Positions 31,104 to 48,637 of a DNA stretch of 64,000 bases are shown piece after piece; the stretch's first letter is position 1; every line of letters begins with the position of its first letter. The notes beneath the pieces were generated by a model, which made no database searches, was not told the DNA's origin, and saw only the letters and a program-made list of their open reading frames with translations. The stretch spans positions 434,001 to 498,000 of the forward strand of contig OX442315.1 of NCBI GenBank assembly GCA_949358305.1. Direction: 5' to 3'. The stretch comes from Strigamia acuminata (Eukaryota; Arthropoda; Chilopoda; Geophilomorpha; Linotaeniidae). The position numbers were made by a program, and so were the translations under genes.

Positions 31104-31772
31104 TCATTTCCAGACAACGAGATTCTTCTGAGCAAATCTGCGGATTGCAGCTGGTGACGGCACTCTGTCTTTGTAAGGCAACGACACGTCCACTAAGTAC
31201 ACAATTGATGCCATGATGGCTATCACCTGCAATAATACAATACATCAACATTAGATACAAACTTATGACTCCCTACTTTACTCTTTATTTACCCCATATG
31301 CGATTCCCGCCGCTTCAAACTTGGGCGCTGTTGTAAAAATACTGTAATAATAAATGCTGCAACATCCAGAAAGCAAGTAGAGTAAAACAGCCAACAAATC
31401 AAACATTACTTCCTACAACAACAACAACAACAAGAAAGCAAATAAACAACTAACTTGTACGTCAAACAACGAATTACTCAACTGCCAACGGTGGTTTGAG
31501 ATGATCCTCCACCAACTTAGTGATCAACAAAACGCTCGTGATGAGAATATACGCGGAAGGAGTAAAAAAGGACAAAAGGAACCAATCGGGACGCCCTCCC
31601 ATCAGCACAACTCCTCGAGTCACTCCCAAACATATCAAACCTAGAACCTACAACGATCGTTTACAATTTAAAGCGAAATCTACGAGCAACTACTCACGAT
31701 TTCGGCCACTTTGAGCCACTCGCGCGGCTCCCGCAGCAACACGCCGATCCAGACTCGCGCCGTCGCCGCCAT
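31104..31772 (-). CDS. MARVEL-type four-helix membrane protein (cluster gene J)
   Basis: Minus-strand exons 31698-31772, 31483-31647, 31293-31412 and 31104-31226, all phase 0, 160 residues. Start MAATARVWIGVLLREPREWLK; helix 1 VLGLICLGVTRGVVL; helix 2 SAYILITSVLLITKL; helix 3 EVMFDLLAVLLYLLSGCCSIYYY; helix 4 VIAIMASIVYLVDVSL with a basic tail. The exon 3 donor and acceptor positions match the other cluster genes. It is the most divergent intact member and closest in appearance to standard CMTM/MAL-type proteins. The exon 2 donor (GTTGAG) is weak but fits the conserved phase. Confidence 0.8.
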
Positions 31773-32229
31773 TGGAGAATAAACGTCAAAATTGTGTTTG
31801 TGTCTGTCAAACGGATTAAATGTTTATCACGTTGGCTCAATCATGGTGCGAGTGTTTGTGAGCGTGTGTGAGTGTGAGATAAACACAACGGACTGTTTGT
31901 TTTCGAGTTATTTTTAGGGTGGAACGAACGAACGAGGCCGAGGCTAGGGCTAGGATGAATCACTTTTGAAATATTTCTTGGGTAAACTTCCCGTCCCGTC
32001 TCGCTCGCTGCAGGAAATCAAACATCCTTTGCGTTTGTGCACCAAAACCTTTGATCTTTTGCTCTTTTGCTCTTTTCTTTCGACGAAATCCAGAGAAATC
32101 TTGACGGATTGAAAAATATTACAAGAAAATTTCGGCAATTCTGTAAATCCTTGTAAATGCAAGTGAGTTCAAGTTTCACTTTAAACATCTATTGAAAATC
32201 TGAGATTCATTCTGAAAACGAGGAAAATG

Positions 32230-32880
32230 TTTGGAAATTTATGCAATTTTTTCAAAATTCTTGAAAATCTTTAGAAATCCCTAGAAATCCCTTGAAATCC
32301 TTGAAAATCTTTAAAAATCCCTTAAAAACCCTAGAAAATCTTTAGAAATCTCTTAAAATTCTTAAAAATCTTTAGAAATCCCTATAAATCTTTAGAAATC
32401 CCTATAAATCTTTAGAAATCCCTATAAATCTTTAGAAATCCCTAGAAATCTTTAGAAATCCCTATAAATCTTTAGAAATCCCTAGAAATCTTTAGAAATC
32501 CCTATAAATCTTTAGAAATCCCTAGAAATCCCTTAAAAATCTTTAGAAATCCTTAGAAATCCCATGAAAATCTTTAGAAATCCTTTGAAATCCTTGAAAA
32601 TATTTACAAATCATTAGAAATCCATGAAAATATTTTTAAATCATAAGAAATCCTTGAAAATATTTATAAATCTCTAAAAATCCTTGAAAAACTTTATCAA
32701 TCCCTATAAATCTTTGAAAACCTTCATAAATCATAGAAATCGTTAAAAATATTTATAAATCTATTCAAATCCAATCAAATCCACACAAATCTTTAAAAAT
32801 CCATTCAAATCCACACAAATCTTAAACATCCATTCAAATCCACACAAGTCCTTAAAAATCTTTATAAATCCACACAAATT
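32230..32880. repeat. Minisatellite, 20-bp core unit AATCTTTAGAAATCCCTATA
   Basis: Regular 20-bp units at 32350-32530, decaying on both sides into related AAATCCTTGAAAAT and CCACACAAATC variants. A similar GAAATCTTGGAAATC array lies at 59215-59345. Confidence 0.9.
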
Positions 32881-34193
32881 CACACAAATCCTTGAAAATG
32901 CATCGATTTCTTGCAACTCTAAAATAAAATTTTCATCCAAATTATTGAAGAAAGATTTAAAATTAAACAACTGCACGCTTTATAACGTTCAAGTTTTAAT
33001 GCAACAACTAATAAACATCTTCTAAGTACAAATGTCTGGTGCACAACAGACAAAACCATCAAAAATTGCAAGTAATCCATCCATCCAAACCTGCAGTTCG
33101 TCTAGCTCGAGCTCAATGTCCATGACCTCTCCTGCCATCTGTGAACCACCAACCAAACCTATTAAAACTAAAGCACAAAAACATTAACTCGTAAGTAAAC
33201 AACCACTTTTTTTCCTTCCATTCACTTTCCTTTTTTCATACATAACTTAAATCAATAAAACGATCCAACATAAATTTAATTTAAACAACGAAAAAAAAAT
33301 AAAATATATAATTCCAAATGCGAAAAAAATGAAAATTGTTATCGTTTATCGCCAAAACAAATTCACTACCGTATCTGATATGCCACACGTATCAATTAAT
33401 CAACACTTGAATCAATAACAAAAAAAAAACACCAATTACTTTCTCCCCAATAGATAAATCCAGTGATATCCTAACGAGACAACAGATGGCGCCACTCGAG
33501 CGTTACAAAGTATCACCAGGAAGCGAGAGAAATAGAAACCAAAAATTAAAAACGAATAGACACAACTCAAAGATCAATTTTTTTCTCCATTTTCACCCTC
33601 GAGTTTCCATCTAATTTGACTCAAATTGCACAGAAATTAATCATTTAATATCTAAATGAAACCTTTTCAAATAGTAAAATGTTTTGACAGAAAAATTGTG
33701 TAATTTCCATCGATAAGGAACAAGGACACGAGATAAGCACCTTCCAAAGTTCTCGTAGGGTTTACAAAACGAGACGACACGTGTTGTTTTTGCAACTTGC
33801 AAATGTCACTGCGCTGTTCCCAAAACGAGACATTTATTTATGCCTCGGCCGTGATGTTATAAATAGGAAACAATCTTCCTTCCTCCAGCATTCCGCATAC
33901 TTTATCCTCATCTCCCATTACTATAAAAATAGAAATTAAAAAAATCAAAATTATGATTCCCGTCCTTTTCCCGATTACTGTTCGACGTCGTCCTTCGTTC
34001 GATCGACCCCGAAGAAAAGTGAAACCGCGAAAAGCTCATTAAATCAGTTATGGTTCCTTGGATCGTAAAAATACTAGCAACAGCAAATATAAAATTTGTC
34101 TCTACTTTAGTTTATTCCTTAAAAATCTAAACAAATTTCACCAGTAAAAATTACTACTTGCATAAATGCACTACTGTCAGATTTAAAAGACTA

Positions 34194-34622
34194 GGTGCAT
34201 TCCAAAACGCAGTGTTAGGCGTTTTACGCGTTTCCGTTCCATGTCGTTTTATGGTCGTTTTAGGCCTGTTTAGGAACGTCAAAACGAAAAATTTTTTTGC
34301 CCTCGTTTTAGCAATTTCGTTTTATGAAATATTTATACAATATTTAAAAATCTTTATAAAATGTTCAAATACTGACTAATTTTATTTATTTGTGGATGGA
34401 AAATGGCTAAGTTTATAACAGCCGACAAATTCACATCAACAATCGCGCCAATATCCAAGCACCATCGACGGCAGCCCTAACACCCAAATCGTGTCTGCTA
34501 AAACGTGTTTTTATACGTGTTTTCGTTTCAGCCGTGTTAGTGCCACAGACACGAAATTCTTCCGGATGTGACGTCATAACTGATAACACGACACGGCTGA
34601 AACGGGAGTTTTGGAATACACC
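34194..34622. mobile_element. Miniature inverted-repeat element with TA target duplication
   Basis: Ends GGTGCATTCCAAAAC and GTTTTGGAATACACC form a 15-bp imperfect terminal inverted repeat; TA flanks both ends (34192-34193, 34623-34624). Internal sequence repeats CGTTTTA motifs on the left and their inverse on the right. No transposase; the TA target suggests Tc1/mariner-type mobilisation. Confidence 0.65.
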
Positions 34623-35244
34623 TACTTTGTTTTGTCGCTTGGCGCCACACAATCAGTAGTCTATAACCACACCTGATTTTATCTCAATCAATGACTTGAT
34701 GGGATCCTATCCTGGCAGTGCAAAGAAAGAAAAGAACAAATTTGTCGAAACCTTAAAATGACTTAATGCTAATTTCTACGCGTTGCAGTTACTCGTCCTT
34801 CATTTTGTTGATCCAAAACAAGGTGAAACCGCAAATTGCTCATTAAATCAGTTCTGTTTCCTTAGATAAATAGGATGACGCCATTTGTCTCAACCATTTT
34901 TTTTTATTATTTCAGATTCAAAAAAAATCAATTTCTTTTTAAAAATTAAACTCCACACAAAGATTAACATTCAATGAAACTTGATTAATACAAAGACAAC
35001 TTTATTTTGATTTATATATGTTTTTTTTTTCTCACGCTTCAAACCACTTGAGCTCTTTCAAACATTAAACTACCCAAAAAACCTCATCTTTATTTTCGTC
35101 CACCGATTTTCTAAAAAAACAAAAAACAAATAGAATCGGATGATTTACTATGACTGCCACAAAAACCCAAACTCTAGACTAGAAATGAAATGCGCCATAT
35201 TGGAATGTGAGTTGGCGAGGATGAGCACTCGCCTCTTCGGTGCG

Positions 35245-40589
<5,345 letters not shown>

Positions 40590-41161
40590 GCTGACGCTAA
40601 GTACTGTACGATGTTCGTTTGACAGGTGCGCGCGCGCCTGACACGCGGGCCCAAGCCGCCACGTGACTGGCGCCGAACGGCAATCAAATACGGCTGCCAG
40701 GCCACCGGAGGCCGTTCGCAATCTCGCACTTCACCCGCCACCGCAGCGGCGCGGCGCCACCGTCTATGCGACATACGTCGATTGTGTTTCGAAGCGCGCC
40801 TTCTGGTGCCGAGAGCGCCAACTGCGCGAACAAATTTATTTGAATCGTGGCCTTGACGGAACACGTGTTAAAACATCATTGCTCTCTTTTTCTCACTCGA
40901 AACCAAAGGATTATATTATGCACACCCCCCGCGAGTGAGAACGTATCGCGTGACATTTACTTTTCAATTTTTTACACCCGATCTAAAAATAGGCCCGTGA
41001 CCTATATTCGGTCCGTTACTGTCATTACGACTCGTCCCGCGCATGCGTACAACCAATACAACCAATAAATTCATAAATCCAGACTCGGTTAACACATTTT
41101 TTATTTCCAATTCTTTATTTTACACACTAGACGAACACAAACTACTCGAAATGCTAATTTC

Positions 41162-41578
41162 CTAACGTTGGTGCCGCGGATAACTGTCCCATTTCGGGGG
41201 CGCCGCGTAATAATTGCGCCAGTCTCGTTCCCCGTCCTTGTACTGACGTAATCGTTCCGCTTTCATCAGCTCGATTCGTTCGGCCTGAAATAAGCAAGTT
41301 TTAATCCTTCAGAATTTCGCCGTCAGAGTGCGCCAGGCGGCGCGACGGAACTGGCGGCTGCATGGTGCCGAGTGCAATTTTACCTGTTTTCTGTGCGAAA
41401 GACATTCGAGAAAATCCTCGTAATAATCGTCGCACTTCTTCCATCCTTTGGGTATGCCGTACGCTTCCATACACTCGTAGAAATGCAATTCGAAATCGCG
41501 GCAGCGGCCGTGGTTCTGGTTCGTGAAGAAACGACCGAAAACGTCCGTCAGCGGAGTACGAACAGTCGGAGCCGCCAT
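41162..41578 (-). CDS. NDUFS5: NADH dehydrogenase (complex I) subunit NDUFS5
   Basis: Two minus-strand exons, 41384-41578 and 41162-41284, joined phase 0, 105 residues (human 106). The diagnostic twin CX9C motif is CRDFELHFYEC and CDDYYEDFLEC, forming the disulfide-locked helical hairpin of this accessory subunit on the intermembrane-space side of mitochondrial complex I. The C-terminal AERIELMKAERLRQYKDGE and the PPKW-like end fit the family. No cleaved presequence is expected; import would be by the Mia40 route. The gene is divergent from TRNAU1AP, with about 390 bp between starts, probably a bidirectional promoter. Confidence 0.93.
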
Positions 41579-41968
41579 CTAAATATCGAAATAAAACATT
41601 TTATAAATTCTTCATTTTTTCGTATTTCAATTTCTTGCACTCACATTCGGGTGTTGATAAAATCAATCGGTTTGTTTACAGCAACGGACAAACCAAAACA
41701 CAAAATGGCCGTTGCTAAAGAACGATCCCAGACGTTCCAAAATGACGTCATCCAATCTCGTTAAAGCCAAACAATCGTGATATTATCGACATATATATCG
41801 ACCAATCAAACGAGCTCTAGGTCAAAACCCGCTCGTTCGTATTTAATGGCGGATAGTTGTGTCTGTCTTGCTGACTAACTTTCTAATTCGTCTCGAAATA
41901 ATAACGCTAAAACGTCGTATACATTGAGTGCAGATGCGTTGGCTGAGAGACGGGCAGGCTCCCTATGG

Positions 41969-43247
41969 ATGGGAGACGTAAGTTGAATTAAAATAATATA
42001 AAAAAAACACACAAATAATGCTAAAAATTTGAAATTTGTCAGCTGGAGCCGTACATGGACGAAACGTTTTTACGAAATGGCTTCAACCAAATGGGCGAAA
42101 ACTTCCGCAATGTGAAAATAATGAAAAATAAGTATACTGGGTAAGTTATTGACACATTAACGCAATTTATTCGATCGATTAAATTTTTGTTTTCTTCGCA
42201 GGGCATTCATGGGATATTGCTTTTTGGAATTCGAAAACGAAGAAACGGCGCTCCGCGTTCTACACAAACTAAACGGACGAGTTTTGCCAAACAGTTCTCC
42301 TGTAAATTTCACCAATTCTATTTTTTTTTTATATTTAATTTTAATTCTTTTACAGCCCAAACGCTTCAAGCTGAACCACGCGAATTACGGCAAGGATCAC
42401 GCGTATAACCGCGAATTTTCCTTGTTTGTCGGAGATCTTAGCCTCGATGTGGATGATTTGGCGCTGTATAAAGCCTTTGGTTCTCGATATCCGTCCGTAC
42501 GTGCAGCAAAAGGTATGAAAAATGGTTCTAAACACGTAAAAAATTATTATTTACTATTTATTTTCTATTTTCTAGTTGTTCTGGACGCGTCGGGGAGAAG
42601 CAAGGGTTTTGGCTTCATTCGGTTCGCGGACGAATACGAGCAGCAGCAAGCCTTAATCCAGATGCAAGGTTACACAGGTCTCGGCAGCAAACCGTTACGC
42701 GTCAGCCCAGCGACTCAGAAACGCCCGACCACGGCGACAACTACCGCAACTACACCGCCGACCGACTACACCCGCTACTACCAGCAGTACGAGCAGTACC
42801 AGAATTACTATTCCGCCTGGCAGGATTATTCGCAGCAATATTATAATTACGCCTATAATTATAACTATTACAATTACGATTACCAACAGCAGCAGCAACA
42901 ACAACAAACCCAAGTAAAATTACAAAAATTGAATACCGTACTGCCTTGAACAATGGCCCGGGCGTTTATTCAAAACCAGGCGATTATTCAAGCCAGGCCT
43001 CTATCTATTCCGATTGGTTTCTTATTAAATTTTGTTTTCGCAGGTCGGTTACGACGCGAGTGGCGGCGCAGGTGCAGCAGTTGTCTACGACACGAGCGAC
43101 ATCACGGTGGAGGAGCACGACACGGTGCTGGACACGAACCGGGAGAACTACGAGTTCATGGCGCGCAGCGAGGACTTATATTCAGCTATGGAAGAGTCGC
43201 GTTGGATTCCACACGAATATCTGAAACCTTGCGTCGACACGAAATAA
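41969..43247 (+). CDS. TRNAU1AP: tRNA selenocysteine 1-associated protein (SECp43)
   Basis: Exons 41969-41977, 42043-42140, 42202-42301, 42356-42512, 42576-42913 and 43044-43247, 301 residues. RRM1 covers MGDLEPYMDETFLRNGF to GYCFLEF (RNP1); RRM2 covers SLFVGDL (RNP2) to SKGFGFIRF (RNP1). Next is LGSKPLRVSPA, then a Tyr/Gln/Asn-rich tract with a polyGln end, and the conserved acidic C-terminus (NRENYEFMARSEDLYSAM...SRWIP). SECp43 binds tRNA-Sec and is implicated in its modification and selenoprotein synthesis. The nominal start at 41969 gives MGD directly; related proteins have a few residues (SLW) before it, which are present here without an upstream in-frame ATG. The 3' end is 61 bp from the USP14 stop (convergent). 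Confidence 0.93.
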
Positions 43248-43308
43248 ATAAATAAATAAGTGTAAAACGCGCGAATTGGAAATAAAGCCTTTTTATTTGC
43301 TGTCAAAG

Positions 43309-46300
43309 TTAGTTGTCTTGCACTTCCAGTACTCGCGGCCCGTAGAGTAACACATAGGCGCAGTGCCAGTCGCCGCCGCCCGACAGTTTGAGGACGTCCT
43401 CGGCCGCGATTAACGAAACCTTGTCGTCGTCGCACTTGATCCATTCCTCTGAAACAAATTTCTTTATATTTCCATTTAGGGTTGCACCGAATATTCGGTT
43501 TATATTCGGTTATTCGGCCTATTCGGCCAAAAAACCGAATATCAACCTAATATTCGGCCGAATACATAATAATTAGAAAATTAGAATTACTTGCACATTT
43601 CAATGAAAAGTTTCGCCTTTTTATGACAAATACTGATTATGTTATGTTTCTACTATATAAATTGCATTTCATCAGAAAACTTTAATTTTTTCGATGAAAA
43701 AATGCAATTTTGACAAAATAATTTTAATTTTGGTTTTACAAAGTCATTATATGGGAAAAAAAAGTCATTTTTACGGTGAAAAAGTGACGTTTTTACGTTT
43801 AAAATGACGTTTTTACATTTAAAATGACGTTTTTACATTTAAAATGACGTTTTTACATTTAAAATGTCATTTTTACATAAAAATTGCGATTTTTACATTT
43901 AAAAAGCCATTTTTACATTAAAATTTGCGATTTTAACTAATTTTTTATAGCAAATTTGACTTTTTAAACATAACAAGGACATAAAATGGCTTTTTTCTAC
44001 AATGAAAAAACACTTTTCCACAAGAAACTAACTTCTCCCACCATAAAATAACTTTTTTTACCGCAAATGTGTATTATTTTTTAGTATTCGGTTATTCGGC
44101 TTTTTTAATATTCGGTGCAACCCTATTTCCATTTATTTCAATTATTTCAATCTTTACCCTTGTTTTTGCGCGACCAGCCGACGTAGTGTCCGCTCGAACT
44201 CGATCGTCCCTGGTGAGTGAGCACAGCTTGCAGCTCGTAGTACCCACTGTTGTTCGATCCTACGTCTAAATACGAGAAAAATTAAAAAATTCGAAAAACA
44301 CAAAATTCAATTTTTTCAATTACCATTTGCTAACCAATAAGGATGAACTTTAGTATTTTTATCTCCCTTCACCACCTTTTTCTCATCAGTATTAGTCTGT
44401 CCCTAGAAAAAACACCCAAATCACGAAATTAATTTTCTTTTTCAATTTCTTTCTTGTCTTTGTCTTTCAACCTTTTGAGCCTCCTCCACTTTCTTATCCT
44501 CGATGTCTTTGAACTTGGTTCTCATCGGCACTAATTTCTGTTGCAACTCGGTCGAACACAAGTCGAACACGTCCAAACTCAGAGTGAATTTCACGTCCTG
44601 AAATCAAAAATCCAAATTTCAAAATTCAAAAATTCAAAATTCAAAAATCAAAAATTCAAAAATTCAAAAATTCAATTTTCTCGCCTTTAAAATTTTGGCG
44701 TTGATGGACTCTTTCTCTTTGTAGAAAAACCGTACAAATTGTATCGTAAGGTATGCCGGCAAACGGTTGATTTTCGACGTCTTTGTGTACGTCGCATCGC
44801 GATCCAACACCGGCGAATGTTTCGTTATCGATTCGTGCATTCGCTATTACAAAACAGTCAATTCAATTAAACAATTTCAAACCCATTACATTCTCTCTCA
44901 AATGACGTTTCCTAACATCATTTGCAGCTAAAACTGCATTTTGGGTGTAAAAATGCATTGTTTGTGCATTTACAGGTGCTAAAACTGCATTTTGGGTGTA
45001 AAAATGCATTGTTTGTGCATTTACAGATGCTAAAACTGCATTTACAGGTGCTAAAACGGCATTTTGGGTGTAAAAATGCATTGTTTGTGCATTTACAGGT
45101 GCTAAAACTGCATTTTGGGTGTAAAAATGCATTGTTTGTGCATTTACAGGTGCTAAAACTGCATTTTGGGTGTAAAAATGCATTGTTTGTGCATTTACAG
45201 GTGCTAAAACTGCATTTGGGTGTAAAAATGCATTTTTTGTGCATTTACAGGTGCTAAAACTGCATTTTGGGTGTAAAAATGCATTGTTTGTGCATTTACA
45301 GGTGCTAAAACAGCATTTTGGGTCTAGGAATCGCCATTTGAGCTTATTCCGCTCATTTTTCTACCATTTTTAAACCGGAATGCAAATATTTCACTTCCGG
45401 GGTAATAAAACAACTAAGTTGCAAGAAACTCTCGATCGCGTGCGTTTCCGGTTCGCTCTCTGACTCATTGCACTTAAATCTGATTGAAAAAAAACAATAA
45501 AACAATTCAATAAAAATGTCAATATTAATTGTTTCTCTCGCATTACGTGACATCAAATGTCCCGCCAAAAAACTGATCAACAAAATTCGAAGTTGACGAT
45601 TCAATTTCTTGGCCTTCTTCGTTCGTGTTTGGATTCGGAACCAGTTTCTGTTGCAACATTCGCACTAATTCGGTCCAGCATTCGTTCGCGTCCTGAAATT
45701 CGATCAAATCGAATAAAAATCGAATAAAAAATGCAAGAATTTGCGCGTTAATACTTGTTGCACGAATCCACCGTGTTCAGATTTCTCCGCAAATCGTGGA
45801 AACGCCAAGTGCAGCACTTGAAGCAATAAAATCGGCGGAATAGTCGACGAAGTTTTGTCCATCGCATCGTACAGATCGCGCAAAGCGGCCGTAATCGATT
45901 GTGGGGGAACCATGGTGCCGGCTAACGTCATTCCACCGGAAAATCTACACAAATCAAGTCGGAAAAATTCATTTTTACCAGAAAAAAATGCTAATCTCTC
46001 GAGAAAATGCATAAAAATTAGGGTTTCGGTACTGGGAAACCGGGGTACCGATTTCCCGGGAATCCCGGTGAGAAATCACGGTACCGGGAACCGGGAAATT
46101 GGAGAAAAACCGGTTCCGTCAAAAATTCGTTGCTGAAACATCATTTTCGTCGGTCAAACGTTAAATTTTGTAATGTTTCACTGATGAAAATGGCTATTTT
46201 TAACGAAAAATGGCTAAAAATGGCCATTTTGAACGAAGAATGGCTAAAAAATGGCCATTTTGAACGAAGAATGGCTAAAAAATGGCCATTTTGAACGAAA

Positions 46301-47282
46301 AATGCCTATTTTTGACGAAAAACGGCCATTCTTGATGAAAAACGGCCATTCTTGACGAAAAACGGCCACTTTTGATGGAAAACGGCCATTTATACCATGA
46401 AAAATGGCTCAAAATTGCTAAAAATGGCTATTTTTGACAAAAAACGGCCATATTTTGTCATTTTTCGTCGCCTCTCGCCTGACGTTTTGGCCATTTTGGT
46501 ACCGGGAACCGGGAATTTTAAAAAGGCGAGAAAACAGAAACCCTAATATAAATAAATTTTCACGTGCAGAAATAATACTTAATTCAATTTCAATCCACAA
46601 CAAACCGTTTTAACGCCTCCCGTAACTCCGGAACCGTTCGTAAACATTGCACAGTGGCATTCATATAGCACGTATTCCCTAAATTACTCAACCCGGCCGG
46701 AAGTTCCATCTAGAAAAAGAAAACAACATAAAATCCCTATTCAAAAAAAGCAAATTTTTTCAATCTTTACAGCCGTTGCCAACTCGGATTCGGATAAATC
46801 CTCAACAAACGTCACTTTTTCCACCGATTCCAGCTTAAGGTGATCCTCCTCCTTGCTTCCCATCATCAATATCATAACTCCCTGCAAAACGGACCAAAAT
46901 ATACTCCAAAAACGCACAAAAATGCATAAAAATCCAAAGAATTGATACGAATTCTCACATCTTTGAGTTTAATGCTTCCCCAGTCGTCGTCCTGTGTTAA
47001 AATAAATCATTTTTAGTACTTTGTACACGTGCTAATCGGTCGAATAAACCTTTAAAGTGGCTCCTTTGATCATAACCTTCTGTCGATCGGGCTGGACTCC
47101 GGTGAGCGCGTACAGTTGGGCTTTGAACAACATCGGTTCTTCGTCGCTGTTTACTTCTACGTTGTCGAATAAATCTTTGCCCCATTTCACTTTTACTGCA
47201 AAATCGAGAAAATTCGAACGATCCGTTTATTTTTCATTCATTTTATTCGTTAGAAACGGGAAAAACCTTTGTACAGCGGCAT
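43309..47282 (-). CDS. USP14: Ubiquitin carboxyl-terminal hydrolase 14 (proteasome-associated deubiquitinase)
   Basis: Thirteen minus-strand exons: 47267-47282, 47050-47195, 46959-46991, 46771-46881, 46606-46709, 45755-45944, 45547-45692, 45365-45479, 44685-44843, 44472-44597, 44324-44402, 44158-44265, 43309-43448; 490 residues (human 494). The N-terminal ubiquitin-like domain is [15 protein letters not shown] to [11 protein letters not shown]. The catalytic Cys box is [17 protein letters not shown] (Cys about 116), the His box [13 protein letters not shown], and the Asp box [10 protein letters not shown]. The end [16 protein letters not shown] matches the family. USP14 trims ubiquitin chains on the 19S proteasome through RPN1. 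The exon 9 donor is GC rather than GT. Introns 5, 8 and 12 contain transposons or minisatellite. Confidence 0.97.
43477..44125. mobile_element. hAT-like miniature element in USP14 intron 12
   Basis: Ends TAGGGTTGCACCGAATATT and AATATTCGGTGCAACCCTA are near-perfect inverted repeats; exact 8-bp duplication TTTCCATT at 43469-43476 and 44126-44133. The interior has ATTCGG repeats at the ends and a ~21-bp tandem (AAAATGACGTTTTTACATTT) in the middle. No transposase frame. Confidence 0.9.
44920..45325. repeat. 51-bp minisatellite in USP14 intron 8
   Basis: About seven copies of a 51-bp unit containing GGTGCTAAAACTGCATTTTG and GTGTAAAAATGCATTGTTTG; one truncated copy near 45030. Because 51 is divisible by three the array is open in several frames on both strands. 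Confidence 0.95.
46019..46545. mobile_element. hAT-like miniature element in USP14 intron 5
   Basis: Ends TAGGGTTTCGGTACTGGGAA and GAAACCCTA are inverted, with inner CCGGGAACCGGGAA near both ends; flanks ATAAAAAT and ATATAAAT match at 7 of 8 positions. The centre is a degenerate tandem of AATGGCTAAAAATGGCCATT-like units (46190-46455). Confidence 0.75.
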
Positions 47283-48637
47283 GTTGCGGGTTGAAAAATC
47301 GCTGATTCGGCTTCAATGGGAAATTGATTCGTGAGCAGAACCGTGCGCACGGACAACGCAAATACGGAAGGTCGTAGAAACTCGTCTAAATAATCAATTT
47401 CTGACGATTTATAAATAACTGAACAACTAAACAACACATCAAACAATAATACCTTTATTTTCAATCCTTACATCGATTCAAGACTATAATTAACGACTAA
47501 AACATAAAAACTAATAAATTTTAATGTTGGTTCTAAGCTACCGTAATTCCTTTCAAAAAAAGATCGGATGATTCTCAAAATTCTTATTACAAATTAATTA
47601 AAATAAATTTAGAAATGAATAAAATAAATTTAAAAAAATAAATAAATAAAATAAATAAATATAAATAAAACCAACTTTAAAAACAAATAAAAACCAGTAA
47701 TTTGTTTCTTTGTCACAGCGTGGCGCCACTCACCCATCCCCCAATCACCGCCTTGATCTAGATCTTGACTCCTTTCTTCCCACCGTGCTGTGCCCATTCC
47801 TCGGCCCATTCTCCGCTCGCCACCGCACAACGCACAATGGATACCCGCAATGCCCCGAACTAACCAAACCGGATGCTAAGCACACGGATCATCTATCGGT
47901 GAGTAAACAAAACCGATTCCTTTGCACCCACCGCGAAAAACACCAAAACTCAACCTGTTGAATACGAACAATATAGATCATTGACACCAGGGCTTTTGAC
48001 ATGCAGGTGCTGGTCTCGCTCGAGTCATTATATGGATTGCAATTAATGAACAAAAAACACAAATTCCAACGTCCACATCTACTCACACCGAACGGAAACA
48101 ATAACAAACGGATTTAAATTTAAATTCCAAAGCAATAAACCCATTTTTTAATCTAACAAAGCGCCGCCGCGCGACAAAATCGAGAACGAGTCATTAAAAC
48201 TACAAAACCACATCAAAATTGTAAAAATCGTTTTTAAAAATAAAATAAAAAAAAATTAATTACTTATGACGTGTGAACTACGTTTGACATCATTCCGTAC
48301 CTGTTTGTGTTGATTCTGGTGAATACAAATCGATCGATCACAAGCAACAGGACGAAACCTGTTAAAATTGTCGAAAAACTTGTTGAATGACTTGTCCAAT
48401 TATAATAAATTATAAGGAAAAAACGATGTGACCCGTTTGGTTTTCATTTGTGCCGGTTACCCCAGGATCAGCTGACCACTAGTTCCCATGACAACCAAGC
48501 AGAACCTTGGGAAAAAGAAAGAAAAGCCAGTGGGAACATATTTCTTGCAGTGGACACACCTTGGAAATATCAAACAAACCACTCAAATTGTTGTTTATTC
48601 AATAGGTGAAATTGACCATGGACAAACACCAGTGAAC
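47283..48637. other. Divergent intergenic region between USP14 and RAB23
   Basis: Presumably holds both promoters and 5' UTRs. An AAAT-type run lies at 47630-47675. An in-frame extension upstream of RAB23 (from 48488) is open but unlike known RAB23 N-termini. Nothing else supportable. Confidence 0.5.

Larger units (their letters stand above)
31773..35244. other. Repeat-rich intergenic region between gene J and TGIF
   Basis: No convincing gene. Contents: a 20-bp minisatellite region (32230-32880), a duplicated block of about 80 bp (33986-34060 and 34793-34865, sharing GTGAAACCGC and GCTCATTAAATCAGTT), a miniature inverted-repeat element (34194-34622), and a weak minus-strand exon-like ORF (33022-33138, MAGEVMDIELELDELQ) flanked by AG and GT. 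The last part (34900-35240) should include the TGIF 3' UTR. Confidence 0.6.

Noticed and set aside
48488-48637. 50-codon N-terminal extension of RAB23
   Set aside because: In frame but unlike RAB23 N-termini; the conserved start at 48638 gives the expected length, so the extension is treated as 5' UTR.
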